A stretch of DNA of 64,000 bases. Origin: Sphingomonas kaistensis. GTDB lineage: Bacteria; Pseudomonadota; Alphaproteobacteria; Sphingomonadales; Sphingomonadaceae. The position numbers were made by a program, and so were the translations under genes. The stretch lies in the NCBI RefSeq assembly GCF_011927725.1, contig NZ_JAATJC010000001.1, forward strand, positions 1,867,001 through 1,931,000, written 5' to 3'. The notes below the pieces were generated by a model. That model saw only the letters and a program-made list of their open reading frames with translations, was not told where the DNA came from and did not search any database. Shown here in pieces: positions 40,431 to 51,337 of this stretch; the first letter of the stretch is position 1; the number at the start of each line of letters is the position of its first letter.

Positions 40431-41284
40431 CCGAGGTTCTTCTTGAAGAAGCGCAGGGTCCGCTGCCAGCTCAGCTCGGCCGCGGCCTTGTCGTAACGCT
40501 CGGCGGAAGTGTCGTTGTGGAAGGCGTGGTTGACGCCATCGTAGAGCTGGAACGTGACCGGCTTGTTCGCCGCGCGAAGGGCCTCGACCCACGGGAAGCC
40601 GGTCTGGTTGACGCGGGTGTCGAGGCCGGCGAGCTGGATCAGTAGCGGGGCTTGGACCCTGGCCGCCTGGCTTGGGTCGGGCGCGGTGCCGTAATAGACC
40701 ACCCCGGCGTCGAGGTCGGCACCGGCGTCGACCGCCAGCCGGTTCACATAGGCGCCGCCCCAGCAGAAGCCGACCGCACCGACCTTGCCGCCCCGGCTCG
40801 ACTTGGCGAGCTCGCGCGCCATTGCGACGCCGGCCGCGCTGGCCGCGGCGAGGTCGAGCTTGCCGATCATCTCGCGCGCCTGGTCCTCATTGGCTGGGGT
40901 GCCGCCCAGCGGGGTCAGGAAGTCGGGGGCCACGGCGCGGTAGCCGGCCACGGCTGCGCGGCGCGCCACGTCCTTGATGTGCGCGTTGAGGCCGCGATTC
41001 TCGTGAATCACGATGACGGTCGGCTTGAGGCTGCGGCTGCGCGGTTCGGCGACATAGGCCTTGGTGCCGGCGATGGTCTGATCGCGGAGGGTGAGCCGGC
41101 TGTCGTTCTCGGGAACGATTGCAGCGGCGGCGGGCGAGGCGGCGATGCTTCCGATCAGCGCTTCGGCGGCAGCGGCGCTTCCGGCCAGCACCACCATCCG
41201 CGACATGAACTCGCGGCGGGGCATGCCCTCGTGGGTAAAGCGGTCGTAGAGTTCGATCGCGCGGGCCTTGAGGTCGTCGGTCAT
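40427..41284 (-). CDS. Dienelactone hydrolase family protein, Tat-exported
   Basis: A 285-residue alpha/beta hydrolase. Residues ~20-55 hold an internal RREFMSRMVVLAGSAAAAE twin-arginine-like signal after a short charged leader (DLKARAIELYDRFTHEGMP), an arrangement seen in exported DLH proteins. The DLH signature is GFCWGGAY, with Cys as nucleophile, preceded by VIVIHENRGLNAHIKD; the catalytic His is in GVNHAFHND. It probably hydrolyses lactones or esters in the periplasm; the natural substrate is unknown. The gene is monocistronic; two hairpins lie upstream. Confidence 0.9.
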   Translation of the reverse strand: MTDDLKARAIELYDRFTHEGMPRREFMSRMVVLAGSAAAAEALIGSIAASPAAAAIVPENDSRLTLRDQTIAGTKAYVAEPRSRSLKPTVIVIHENRGLNAHIKDVARRAAVAGYRAVAPDFLTPLGGTPANEDQAREMIGKLDLAAASAAGVAMARELAKSSRGGKVGAVGFCWGGAYVNRLAVDAGADLDAGVVYYGTAPDPSQAARVQAPLLIQLAGLDTRVNQTGFPWVEALRAANKPVTFQLYDGVNHAFHNDTSAERYDKAAAELSWQRTLRFFKKNLG

Positions 41285-41300
41285 GCATCCTCCTCGTCAC

Positions 41301-41380
41301 GCCGGGCGCAGCGCCCGGCGGCAGTCATCCCACCCGTAGGAGGACTTTGAGGGAAGGCGCATCCCGGCTCAAGGGCCGGG
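41301..41380. repeat. Two GC-rich stem-loops between the GST and dienelactone hydrolase genes
   Basis: GCCGGGCG/CGCCCGGC (41301-41319, loop CAG) is a perfect 8-bp stem close to the hydrolase start. CCCGGC/GCCGGG (41363-41380) is a 6-bp stem. Both are without T tracts; they may be weak terminators or mRNA end structures. Confidence 0.45.
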
Positions 41381-41386
41381 TTGGGC

Positions 41387-42013
41387 TCAACCTTGTGCCT
41401 TCATCGCTTCCGCGGCTTCGGCGTCCTTCCGCTTGCCACGGCGATAGGCCTCGCGGTCGGTGCAGCGGGCGACGTAGCTTGCGAAGGGTTCTTTCCGCTC
41501 AAGCCCGCCGAACATCATCATGAAGCCAAGTTCAGAGGCGACGTAGAGGTCTGCAGCGCTAAACTGCCCGGTGATATACTCGCGGCCTTCGAGCATCTTG
41601 GTCAGTGCCACAAACGTGTTGGCGTGATTGCCGAAGCCGAACAGCGCCTGCTTGTCGGGCGGGACCTCGAAATTGACTGCCTTGAGGCTGAAGGCCTGTT
41701 CCAGAGGGCCGGCAGCAAAGAACAGAAAGCGGTAATAATCGGCCCGGTCGGCGACCGGCGGCGCAAGGCCGGCTTCGGGGAAGGCATCGGCGAGATAGGC
41801 GCAGATCGCGGCCACCTCGGTCACGACCTTGTCGTCATGCTTGATCGCCGGAACCTTGCCCATCGGATTGACCGCCAGATACGGCTCAGCCTTCATCGTC
41901 CCGCCGTAGGTCAAATATTCCGTCTCGTACGGCACGCCGACCTCTTCCAGCATCCAGCGGACCATCTGCCCGCGCGACTGGGGGTTGGTGTAGAACGTGA
42001 GGTCGTTGCTCAT
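41387..42013 (-). CDS. Glutathione S-transferase
   Basis: A 208-residue cytosolic GST. The thioredoxin-like N-terminal domain begins DLTFYTNPQSRGQMVRWML, with Ser or Arg near residues 12-14 at the catalytic position of beta/theta-type bacterial GSTs. MGKVPAIKHDDKVVTE supplies the cis-Pro and VTEVAAICAYLAD the glutathione-binding Glu/Ala block. The C-terminal helical domain holds REYITGQFSAADLYVASEL, the conserved N-capping Asp motif. It conjugates glutathione to electrophiles, substrate unknown. It is divergent from the aldo/keto reductase gene. Confidence 0.93.
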   Translation of the reverse strand: MSNDLTFYTNPQSRGQMVRWMLEEVGVPYETEYLTYGGTMKAEPYLAVNPMGKVPAIKHDDKVVTEVAAICAYLADAFPEAGLAPPVADRADYYRFLFFAAGPLEQAFSLKAVNFEVPPDKQALFGFGNHANTFVALTKMLEGREYITGQFSAADLYVASELGFMMMFGGLERKEPFASYVARCTDREAYRRGKRKDAEAAEAMKAQG

Positions 42014-42149
42014 CGGGACTCTCCCTGCCTGTGAACAAAGGCAGAACTAACGCGGCGGGGCAAAGGCCTCAAGCGCGATGACATGCGGTCCGGCCCTTCT
42101 TCACGGCGACGGCGACCCCATCTGTCTGCACTCATACAAGGAGTTCGGA

Positions 42150-43033
42150 ATGACCGACGTCGCAAAGGCAGGCACCTATCGGCTGGGCGACCGCGAGGTG
42201 AAGCGGATGGGCTATGGCGCCATGCAGCTGGCCGGCCCGGGCGTGTTCGGTCCGCCGCGCGATCGCGACGAGGCGGTCGCCGTCCTGCGCGAGGCAGTGG
42301 CGAGCGGGGTCAATCACATCGACACCAGCGATTATTACGGCCCGTTCGTCACCAACGAGATCATCCGCGAGGCCCTGCATCCCTATCCCGACGATCTGGT
42401 GATCGTCACCAAGCTCGGCGCGCGGCGGGGCAAGGATGGGTCCTGGTTGCCGTGGAATCGGCCGGAAGACCTCGAACAGGGGGTTCGCGACAATCTGCAG
42501 CGGCTGGGCCTCGACGCCATGGAGGTGGTCAATCTGCGGATCATGGGCGATGGCCACGGCCCGTCCGAGGGCTCGATTGCCGATCAGGTCGAAGCGATGG
42601 CGCGGTTGCAGCGCGATGGCCTGGTGCGGCACATCGGGGTCAGCAACGTGACCGCGGCGCAGGTCGCCGAAGCGCGCGGGATCGTAGAGGTCGCCTGCGT
42701 CCAGAACATGTACAATCTGGTGCACCGCGAGGATGACGGCTTGGTCGACGAGCTGGCCGCGGCGGGCATTGCCTATGTGCCGTTCTTCCCGCTCGGTGGC
42801 TTCACCCCGCTGCAGTCGGACGACCTGTCGGCAATTGCCGGGGAGCTGGACGCGACGCCGATGCAGGTGGCGCTGGCCTGGCTACTCCAGCGCTCGCCCA
42901 ACATTCTGCTCATCCCCGGCACCTCGTCGCGGGCGCACCTGCGCGAGAATCTGGCCGCGGCCGAGCTGCAGCTTTCGAGCGAGGTGCTGGGCCGGCTCGA
43001 CGCGATCGCCCGATCGGCCGAGCCGGCCGAAGC

Positions 43034-43037
<4 letters not shown>
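42150..43037 (+). CDS. pdxI: Aldo/keto reductase of the YdbC/PdxI type
   Basis: A 295-residue AKR that matches E. coli YdbC (PdxI, NADPH-dependent pyridoxal reductase) closely: MGYGAMQLAGPGVFGPPRDR, HIDTSDYYGP (catalytic Asp and Tyr), VTKLGARRGKDGSW (Lys), NLRIMGDGHGPSEGSI, and FFPLGGFTPLQS. The classical catalytic His is replaced by Arg in VVNLR, as in YdbC. It probably reduces pyridoxal to pyridoxine in B6 salvage. ATG 42150 is chosen for AAGGAG at 42138-42143; an ATG at 42078 would add 24 unrelated residues. Its stop shares CTAG with the peptidase gene. Confidence 0.88.
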
Positions 43038-44740
<1,703 letters not shown>

Positions 44741-44799
44741 CCTCCGGGGACGGCTAGAACGCCGACCTCATGCGCCTGCCCGCTCGCCCTGAAAAGCCC

Positions 44800-46875
44800 T
44801 TACTTGCGGGTTCGGTAGCGGTCGAACCAGGCGGTGATCGCCGATGCCCGGGCCGCGGCCTGGCTGGGCCGCCCGTCGAGGCTGTGCGAGGCGCCGGGCA
44901 CCTTGACCAGCATCGCCGGGACGCCCTGTACGCGAAGCGCCGAATACCATTGCTCGGCCTCGGCATTGGGCGTGCGCAGATCGTCGCCGCCGACAATCAC
45001 CAGGGTCGGGGTCTTGACCTTGCCGGCCAGACTGAGCGGCGAACGCTGCCAGTATTTTTCGGGCTGCTCCCACGGCTCGGCACCAAGCCAGTAGCGGCCG
45101 AAGAAGCCGACCCCGTCGGCGACCAGCGCCTGGCTGGTCCAGTTGATCACCGGCTTCTGCACCGCGGCCGCCTTGAAGCGGTTGGTGTGGCCGGTCATCC
45201 AGGCGGTCAGTAGCCCGCCGCCCGACCCGCCGGTGATGAACAAATTGTCGGGGTCGGCGAAGCCCGCCGCCACTGCAGCATCGATCGAGGCCATGAGGTC
45301 GGTCTCGTTGGGGGTCGGGTAGCTCTTCTCGATCCCGTCGGCGAAGGCTTCGCCATAGCCGGTCGATCCGCGCACGTTGGGGAACAGCACCGCATAGCCG
45401 GCGGCGGCGAACAGTTGATAGTCGGTCGAGAAATAGGGGCCGTAGCTGGTGTAGGGGCCGCCGTGGATCTCAAGGATGGTCGGGACCTTCTGGCCTTCCT
45501 GATAGCCCGCCGGAAGCAGGATCCAGCCTGGAACGGGCGTCCCGTCGGCAGCCTTGGCATCGAGCGTGCGGACCTCGCCGAGGCGCTTGCCCGACAGCCA
45601 CAGGTCGTTGAGTGCGGTCAGCCGCCGGGCGCTGTTGCCGCGCGCGACGGAGATGTCGGTCGGACGGCTGGCCGAGCCGCTGGTGAACGCGATCGTGCCA
45701 TCCCGCGCGACGCTCCACGCGCCGCCGGTGTAAGGGCGTCCGACCGCGGGCGCGGCAAGGTCGTGGGGCAGGGGGCTGACGGCGCCGGCGGTGCTGACCC
45801 GGGCGAGGCGGTAGTGACCTTTCTCTTCAAAGCCGATAACCAGCTGGTTGCCCGACCATTGGACGTTGTCGATCGACCGGTCGAACTCGGAGGCGATCCG
45901 CCGCATGTCCGATCCGTCGCGGTTCATCAGGTAGAGACCGGCCTGGTTGTAGGCCTGGCCGTCGTCTTCGAAGCCGAGAAAGGCGATGGTGCGGCCGTCG
46001 GGAGAGACTGAGGCGGAGCCTTCCGGGCCTTTGCGGCGGGTCAGTTCGGTGACCGCGCCGGTGCTGCTGTCGACCGCGAGGAGGTTGCTCTCGACCGGCT
46101 CACGTTCCCAGCTCGGGCTGCGATTGCCGCTGAGGATGATGCTGTCGCCCGCCCAGTCGAGTGGGCCGTTGAGGGGAACGCCCCCGCTGGTCAGTCGCCG
46201 CGGGGCGCCGCCGTCGGCGTCGATCACGAACAGCTGCTCGAAACCCGGGCGGACGTTGCCCGAGCCGTCGTTGCGATATTGCAGGCGGTCGATGACCTGC
46301 AGCGGCTCGGCCCAGGTCGCGCCTTCGGGCTTGGGCGGCGCCTTGCCGATGCTCGGCCCTTCGCCGGGCACCCGCATCAGATAGGCGATACGGCGGCCGT
46401 CGGACGACCAGGCGATGTCGGAGGGGCCATCGGGAAGGCCAGTGATGCGGGCTGCCTGGCCGCTGTCCAACCACTTCACGAAGAGTTGCGCGCCGGGACC
46501 CTCGGAGGTCGACACATAGGCCAGGCGGCGCCCGTCGGGCGACCAGCGCGGGCTGCTGTGGGCGCCGCTGCCCGCGACAAGCGGTTCCTGCCGGCCGGTC
46601 GCGGTGTCGATCAGCCAGATGCTCGGGCGATAGCGATCGCTCATCACGTCGGCGCTCATCCGGACGTAGGCGATGCGCTTGCCGTCCGGGCTGACCTGTG
46701 GGTCGGAGGCATAGCTGAGATTGAACAGGTCGCCGCCGGAGAAGACCGGGGACGGGGCTGGGGTCACTGCGGCGATCTGCGAGAGAGGTGGCGCCGGGGC
46801 CTGCGCCATGGCCGGAGCCGCCGAGGCGCTGCCCAGCAGCGCGCCCACCAGCATCATCATCGTCTTGCCCGTCAT
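44800..46875 (-). CDS. Secreted S9-family prolyl oligopeptidase-like serine peptidase
   Basis: A 691-residue protein: signal peptide ending APAMAQ, a seven-bladed beta-propeller of WD40/TolB-like repeats (DPQVSPDGKRIAY, SPRWSPDGRRLAY, SASVSPDGRTIAF), and a C-terminal alpha/beta hydrolase. The catalytic Ser is in GGSGGGLLTAW, Asp in VGGDDLRTP and His in PGASHSLDGRP. This is the S9C acylaminoacyl-peptidase/DAP-like type, cutting short peptides. ATG 46875 is used because the signal begins there; an ATG at 46908 is an unlikely extension. It probably shares a transcript with the M28 peptidase downstream. Confidence 0.93.
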   Translation of the reverse strand: MTGKTMMMLVGALLGSASAAPAMAQAPAPPLSQIAAVTPAPSPVFSGGDLFNLSYASDPQVSPDGKRIAYVRMSADVMSDRYRPSIWLIDTATGRQEPLVAGSGAHSSPRWSPDGRRLAYVSTSEGPGAQLFVKWLDSGQAARITGLPDGPSDIAWSSDGRRIAYLMRVPGEGPSIGKAPPKPEGATWAEPLQVIDRLQYRNDGSGNVRPGFEQLFVIDADGGAPRRLTSGGVPLNGPLDWAGDSIILSGNRSPSWEREPVESNLLAVDSSTGAVTELTRRKGPEGSASVSPDGRTIAFLGFEDDGQAYNQAGLYLMNRDGSDMRRIASEFDRSIDNVQWSGNQLVIGFEEKGHYRLARVSTAGAVSPLPHDLAAPAVGRPYTGGAWSVARDGTIAFTSGSASRPTDISVARGNSARRLTALNDLWLSGKRLGEVRTLDAKAADGTPVPGWILLPAGYQEGQKVPTILEIHGGPYTSYGPYFSTDYQLFAAAGYAVLFPNVRGSTGYGEAFADGIEKSYPTPNETDLMASIDAAVAAGFADPDNLFITGGSGGGLLTAWMTGHTNRFKAAAVQKPVINWTSQALVADGVGFFGRYWLGAEPWEQPEKYWQRSPLSLAGKVKTPTLVIVGGDDLRTPNAEAEQWYSALRVQGVPAMLVKVPGASHSLDGRPSQAAARASAITAWFDRYRTRK

Positions 46876-46939
46876 GCCCTGTCCCCCTGAGTGTCTGGCG
46901 GCAATCAATCATCTTTCCCGCGGCGGCGCCAGCCTCCGG

Positions 46940-46969
46940 TTGACTTGACGTCGTGCAGCGGCGTATTAT
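46940..46969 (+). promoter_or_regulatory. Sigma-70 promoter of the 47.0 kb lipoprotein pair
   Basis: TTGACT (46940-46945) and TATTAT (46964-46969), spaced 18 bases, 32 bases before the ATG at 47002. One of the best housekeeping promoter matches in the window. Confidence 0.65.
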
Positions 46970-47001
46970 GTAGGCAATACACCTCAAGGGGAGGATTTTT
47001 C

Positions 47002-47475
47002 ATGCTCAGGATTGCCGCTCTCGCTCCGTTGCTTCTGCTAGCCGCTTGCGATGCGGAGGTCAGAAACCCGGCCGAAGGGGACGAAACCGTCCAGATGAAG
47101 GCCGACGCCGATGGCCGTGTCGCCTTCAACCTTCCGTTCGCCAAGGGTGAGATCAAGCTTCCCACCGGGGTGATGAGCAACGCCAATTTCGACATCGACG
47201 GGGTCAAGATGATGCCCGGCGCGACCCTCACCGGCTTCAATCTCGATGCCGGCAAGGACCAGCCCGGTAAGGTCAACTTCACCTTCACCGCGCCGGCGAC
47301 TCCGCAGGAAGTGGCGACCTATTTCGTCGACCAGTTCAAGGCGCAGGGCGTGGAGGCGGCGATGGCCGCGGGCGCGCTGCAGGGCAAGACCAAGGATGGC
47401 GCCACCTTCCTGATGCGCTTCGCGCCGCAGGGCAGCGGCACCAGCGGCACCATCGAGCTCGACGCCAAGCAGTGA
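47002..47475 (+). CDS. Lipoprotein of unknown function
   Basis: A 157-residue lipoprotein: MLRIAALAPLLLLAAC lipobox signal, then a beta-rich domain. LPFAKGEIKLPTGVMSN, DIDGVKMMPGATLTGF and the TPQEVATYFVDQFKAQG helix resemble a small ligand-binding or assembly-type fold, but I cannot name the family. ATG 47002 follows a GGGGAGGA site and a strong promoter. The next gene overlaps its stop by four bases (GTGA), so this lipoprotein and the HExxH protein are co-expressed. Confidence 0.78.
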   Translation: MLRIAALAPLLLLAACDAEVRNPAEGDETVQMKADADGRVAFNLPFAKGEIKLPTGVMSNANFDIDGVKMMPGATLTGFNLDAGKDQPGKVNFTFTAPATPQEVATYFVDQFKAQGVEAAMAAGALQGKTKDGATFLMRFAPQGSGTSGTIELDAKQ

Positions 47476-48440
47476 TCCTTGCGGCGGCGGCGGCGGCGGC
47501 GCTGGCTTCGGCCTGCGCACCCGGTCCGGCCGACAAGGCGTGGATCCACGCTGCTACCGCGGCCTGGCGGTTGCAGCTTCGCCGTCTGCCGGAATTGACC
47601 CCGCCGGCGGATGTGACGGTGATCCTGTTCGACGCGAGGTGCCGACTGGAAAGCCGCCAAGCCCTGCAGCGCAACACCGCCGCACGCTGGACGGCCAGCC
47701 GTCACGATGGCCAGGTGCTGCTGGCCGACGGCACCCGCATCCCGGCAACGGTCACCAGCTTTGCCGGTGAGGGCAAGCAGGGAGGCCCGACCTTTGTCAT
47801 GGCCTTGCCCAGCCTGTGGGCCGCGGGAAAGATTCCGGGCGGATCGCTCGGGCTCGATCGATTGACCAGGGCGGTGCTGCTCCACGAAGCGAGCCACGTC
47901 GCGCAGACGGCGCTGTTCGAGCGTCTGAGCAAGTTGCCGAAGGAAGAAGGGCTTCCCGAGGACTTTTCGGACGACAGCATCCAGCAGCAGTTCGAGGAGA
48001 ATGTGGCCTTTTCCGCATCCGTCGAGGAGGAGACGAGGCTGCTGTTCGCGGCAGCGGCGGCGTCCGACGACAAGGCTGCTCGCGCGCTTGCAGGGCAGGC
48101 GCTCGCCAAGATGAAAGCGCGCCGGGCCCGCTGGTTCGTCGGTGAGGACCGGCGGCTCGGCAAGGCCGAGGATCTGTTCCTGTCGATGGAAGGCGCGGGT
48201 CAATATGTCGGCTATAGCTGGCTAATCGATCCCAAGGGCGGCGCACTGTCCACCGCCGAGGCGATGAGCGGCTTCGGTACGCGGTCCAAATGGTGGAGCC
48301 AGAAGCAGGGGCTCGCCCTAATCCTTGCAGTGGAACGGCTCGAACTTGCGGGTTGGCGTGAACAAGTGTGGAAGACGCCGCACCTGATCGGTGTCGAACT
48401 GCTCGAGGCCGCGGTGGCGCGCTCCAGGAATGCTTCCTAA
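47472..48440 (+). CDS. Putative HExxH metalloprotease-like lipoprotein
   Basis: A 322-residue protein starting with GTG in the upstream stop (GTGA). An Ala-rich signal with ASAC could be a lipobox (Cys ~15). The only catalytic motif is LLHEASHVAQTAL (~residue 140), a HExxH zinc-binding signature; Glu-rich helices downstream (QQQFEENVAFSASVEEE) contain candidate third ligands. The rest, including WFVGEDRRLGKAEDLF and YVGYSWLIDPKGG, is not recognised. A zinc peptidase role is inferred from one motif only. A bidirectional terminator separates it from clpA. Confidence 0.75.
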   Translation: MILAAAAAAALASACAPGPADKAWIHAATAAWRLQLRRLPELTPPADVTVILFDARCRLESRQALQRNTAARWTASRHDGQVLLADGTRIPATVTSFAGEGKQGGPTFVMALPSLWAAGKIPGGSLGLDRLTRAVLLHEASHVAQTALFERLSKLPKEEGLPEDFSDDSIQQQFEENVAFSASVEEETRLLFAAAAASDDKAARALAGQALAKMKARRARWFVGEDRRLGKAEDLFLSMEGAGQYVGYSWLIDPKGGALSTAEAMSGFGTRSKWWSQKQGLALILAVERLELAGWREQVWKTPHLIGVELLEAAVARSRNAS

Positions 48441-48443
48441 AGA

Positions 48444-48478
48444 AAGGAGGCCAGAAGCACGCGGCTCCTGACCTCCTC
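48444..48478. terminator. Bidirectional terminator between the HExxH lipoprotein gene and clpA
   Basis: A 13-bp stem with two G-T pairs (GGAGGCCAGAAGC with GCTCCTGACCTCC type pairing, five-base loop). TTTCTTT follows on the minus strand and CCCATTTT on the plus, so it can end both convergent transcripts, best for clpA. Confidence 0.7.
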
Positions 48479-48498
48479 CCATTTTCGACACTTCAGAC

Positions 48499-50904
48499 TT
48501 ACTCGGCTGCCGGGGTCTCCGGCTGCTCGCCCGTTTCCGGCTGAGCATTGGCCTCCGGCTGCGGCTGCGGCTGCGGCTGTTCCGCGACGCGGGCGCGGCG
48601 ACCCTTGGCGCTCTTGGGCTTGGTGGCCTTGGCCGGTGCCGCAGGCGTGATCTCGAACACCGGGTTGTTGTCCTTCAGGCGGACCTTGACCTCGCCGCCG
48701 TGGACCAGCTTGCCGAACAACAGTTCCTCGGCCAGCGGCTGCTTGATCTTCTCCTGCACCAGGCGACCCATCGGACGCGCGCCATAGAGCTTGTCATAGC
48801 CCTTGGCGGTGAGCCACTCGCGAGCCTCGTCGTCGAGCTCGATGTGCACGCCGCGATCCGCCAGCTGAAGCTCCAGCTGCAAGATGAACTTGTCCACGAC
48901 CCGGGCAACCACCGCGGGCGGCAGGTAACCGAACGGCACCACCGCATCGAGGCGGTTGCGGAATTCGGGCGTGAACATCTTGCGGATCGCGTCTTCCTGC
49001 ACGTCCTCGCGGCTCATCGCCCCGAAGCCGATGCTCTCCCGCGCCATGTCCGACGCACCGGCATTGGTGGTCATGATAAGGATCGTGTTGCGGAAATCGA
49101 CGGTCTTGCCGTGGTGATCGGTCAGCTTGCCGTTGTCCATCACCTGCAGAAGGATGTTGAACAGGTCCGGGTGCGCCTTCTCGATCTCGTCGAGCAGGAG
49201 CACGCTGTGCGGCTGCTGGTCGACCGCGTCGGTCAACAGGCCGCCCTGGTCATAGCCGACATAGCCCGGGGGCGCGCCGATCAGCCGGCTGACCGAGTGG
49301 CGCTCCATATATTCGGACATGTCGAAGCGCTGCAGCGGAATGCCGAGGATCGAGGCGAGCTGGCGCGCCACCTCGGTCTTGCCGACGCCGGTCGGCCCTG
49401 AGAACAGGTAATTGCCGATCGGCTTGTCGGGATCGCGCAGGCCCGCCCGGCTGAGCTTGATGGCCGAGGCCAGCCGCTCGACCGCCAGGTCCTGCCCGAA
49501 TACGACGCGCTTCAAGTCCGCTTCCAGGTTCTGGAGCGTCTTCTTGTCGTCGGTGCTGACGCTCTTCGGTGGGATGCGCGCCATGGTCGCGACGACCTGT
49601 TCGACCTCCTTGGGCGTGATCACCTTCTTGCGCTTGCCCACCGGCACCAGCATCTGCATCGCGCCGACCTCGTCGATCACGTCGATCGCCTTGTCCGGCA
49701 GCTTGCGGTCGTGGATGTAACGCGCGCTGAGCTCAACCGCCGACTTGATCGCATCGGGGGTGTAGCGGACCTTGTGATGCTCCTCGAAGCTCGAGCGCAG
49801 GCCGGCGATGATCTTGATCGTGTCTTCGACCGTCGGCTCGTTGACGTCGATCTTCTGGAAGCGCCGGAGCAGCGCCCGGTCCTTCTCGAAGTGGTTGCGG
49901 AACTCCTTGTAGGTGGTCGACCCGATGCAGCGGATCGACCCGCCCGACAGTGCGGGCTTGAGGAGGTTGGACGCATCCATCGCCCCGCCGCTGGTCGCGC
50001 CTGCGCCAATCACCGTGTGGATCTCGTCGATGAACAGGATCGCGTGGGGCAGCTTCTCGAGCTCGGTCACGACCGACTTCAGCCGCTCTTCGAAATCGCC
50101 GCGGTAGCGGGTGCCGGCCAACAGCGCGCCCATGTCGAGCGAGTAGATCACCGCGGGCTTCAGCACCTCGGGCACGTCGCCCTCGATGATCTTGCGCGCG
50201 AGGCCTTCGGCGATGGCGGTCTTGCCGACGCCCGGATCGCCCACATAGAGCGGGTTGTTCTTGGACCGGCGGCAGAGGATCTGCACCGTACGGTCGACCT
50301 CGGCCATGCGCCCGATCAGCGGGTCGACCTTGCCGTTCTTGGCCTTTTCGTTGAGATCGACGGTGAACTGCTTGAGCGCGCTTTCCTTCTTGTCCGCGCC
50401 CGGCTTGTCCGACTTGGTTTCAGGCGTTTCGGTGCCGGCCGCGGGCTGGGCGCCTTCGGCATTCTCGCCCTTGCCGACGCCGTGGCTGATGTAGGTTACC
50501 GCATCCAGCCGGCTCATGTCCTGCTGCTGGAGGAAATAGACCGCATAGCTTTCCCGCTCGGAGAAGAGCGCCACAAGCACGTTGGCGCCGGTCACTTCGT
50601 CACGGCCCGAGCTTTGGACGTGCAGGATCGCGCGCTGAACCACGCGCTGGAACCCGCTGGTGGGGGTCGGATCGGTGCCGCTGTCGGCGACCAGCGCGCC
50701 AAGCTCTCCGTCCAGGTACTGCTTGACGGTGGCCTTGAGCTCATCGCGGTTCACGCCGCAGGCGGTCATCACCTTGGAAGCATGGCCATCGTCGATCAGC
50801 GCCATGAGCAGATGCTCAAGCGTGGCATATTCGTGACGACGGCGGCTCGCCTCCCCAAGCGCATTGTGCAGGGTTTGTTCGAGGTCGCGGGCGAAACTGG
50901 GCAT
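48499..50904 (-). CDS. clpA: ATP-dependent Clp protease ATP-binding subunit ClpA
   Basis: An 801-residue AAA+ unfoldase. It has the N-terminal Clp repeats (SFARDLEQTLHNALGEA, YATLEHLLMALIDD), D1 Walker A GDPGVGKTAIAEG, a short linker with the ClpA-type NEPTVEDT, D2 Walker A GPTGVGKTEVARQ and LIGAPPGYVGYDQGG. It feeds substrates to ClpP. The C-terminus carries an unusual ~45-residue low-complexity tail: Lys/Ala-rich, then four Pro-Gln repeats encoded by GGCTGC hexamers (48557-48580), then Glu/Thr/Pro. clpS, often adjacent, is not found here. Confidence 0.98.
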   Translation of the reverse strand: MPSFARDLEQTLHNALGEASRRRHEYATLEHLLMALIDDGHASKVMTACGVNRDELKATVKQYLDGELGALVADSGTDPTPTSGFQRVVQRAILHVQSSGRDEVTGANVLVALFSERESYAVYFLQQQDMSRLDAVTYISHGVGKGENAEGAQPAAGTETPETKSDKPGADKKESALKQFTVDLNEKAKNGKVDPLIGRMAEVDRTVQILCRRSKNNPLYVGDPGVGKTAIAEGLARKIIEGDVPEVLKPAVIYSLDMGALLAGTRYRGDFEERLKSVVTELEKLPHAILFIDEIHTVIGAGATSGGAMDASNLLKPALSGGSIRCIGSTTYKEFRNHFEKDRALLRRFQKIDVNEPTVEDTIKIIAGLRSSFEEHHKVRYTPDAIKSAVELSARYIHDRKLPDKAIDVIDEVGAMQMLVPVGKRKKVITPKEVEQVVATMARIPPKSVSTDDKKTLQNLEADLKRVVFGQDLAVERLASAIKLSRAGLRDPDKPIGNYLFSGPTGVGKTEVARQLASILGIPLQRFDMSEYMERHSVSRLIGAPPGYVGYDQGGLLTDAVDQQPHSVLLLDEIEKAHPDLFNILLQVMDNGKLTDHHGKTVDFRNTILIMTTNAGASDMARESIGFGAMSREDVQEDAIRKMFTPEFRNRLDAVVPFGYLPPAVVARVVDKFILQLELQLADRGVHIELDDEAREWLTAKGYDKLYGARPMGRLVQEKIKQPLAEELLFGKLVHGGEVKVRLKDNNPVFEITPAAPAKATKPKSAKGRRARVAEQPQPQPQPEANAQPETGEQPETPAAE

Positions 50905-51017
50905 TTGGGGGGGACTCCTTGGCCGGGGAGCGACAAAGCACCCGGCGTTCTTAACTTCTTATCTTGTGAGGCGTCGCGGCCGCTGCAAGGGCGGCCAAAA
51001 AGCTGCAGGTGCGGCGG

Positions 51018-51212
51018 CTATCGCTTGAACAGCGCATCGGCCGCGGAACGGTGACGGGAAACCGTATCCTTGTGCGAGCGGACCCGTTCGATCTCCGCCT
51101 CGAGGGCGAGGATACGGGCATCCAGCTCGTCGAAGCTGAGTGGGTCGAGGTCCTGGCGTGCAAGCAGCACCAGTGGATCCTCGGGGCGTGACGAGAAGAA
51201 ATCATCGTCCAT
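51018..51212 (-). CDS. DUF1192 family small protein
   Basis: A 64-residue protein matching DUF1192: MDDDFFSSRPEDP, the short QDLDPLSFDELDARI block and a coiled-coil end with LEAEIERVRSHK and ADALFKR. Members are small cytoplasmic alphaproteobacterial proteins of unknown role, frequently divergent from a quinone oxidoreductase gene exactly as here. ATG at 51212 is preferred to one at 51242, which adds ten non-conserved residues. It lies 113 bases upstream of clpA on the same strand. Confidence 0.85.
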   Translation of the reverse strand: MDDDFFSSRPEDPLVLLARQDLDPLSFDELDARILALEAEIERVRSHKDTVSRHRSAADALFKR

Positions 51213-51337
51213 GCCCACAAGGTCGGAGCCGAGGTCCGACAAGTCAACACGCTGCGTGACTTCTTCGCCAAGATTTCGCTTTGCCGCGCCCGTTCAGCGA
51301 CTATGGCTTAGCGAAACCCTAACGGAACGTGGACACT

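Noticed and set aside
37518..40592. 1024-codon minus-strand frame opposite the Bax-inhibitor, hydrolase and membrane protein genes
   Set aside because: It crosses three well-supported plus-strand genes and a terminator, and its sequence has no recognisable fold.
51240..51262. CACGC-T-GCGTG palindrome between DUF1192 and the quinone oxidoreductase gene as an operator
   Set aside because: Short and with an interrupted outer arm; likely chance in GC-rich DNA.
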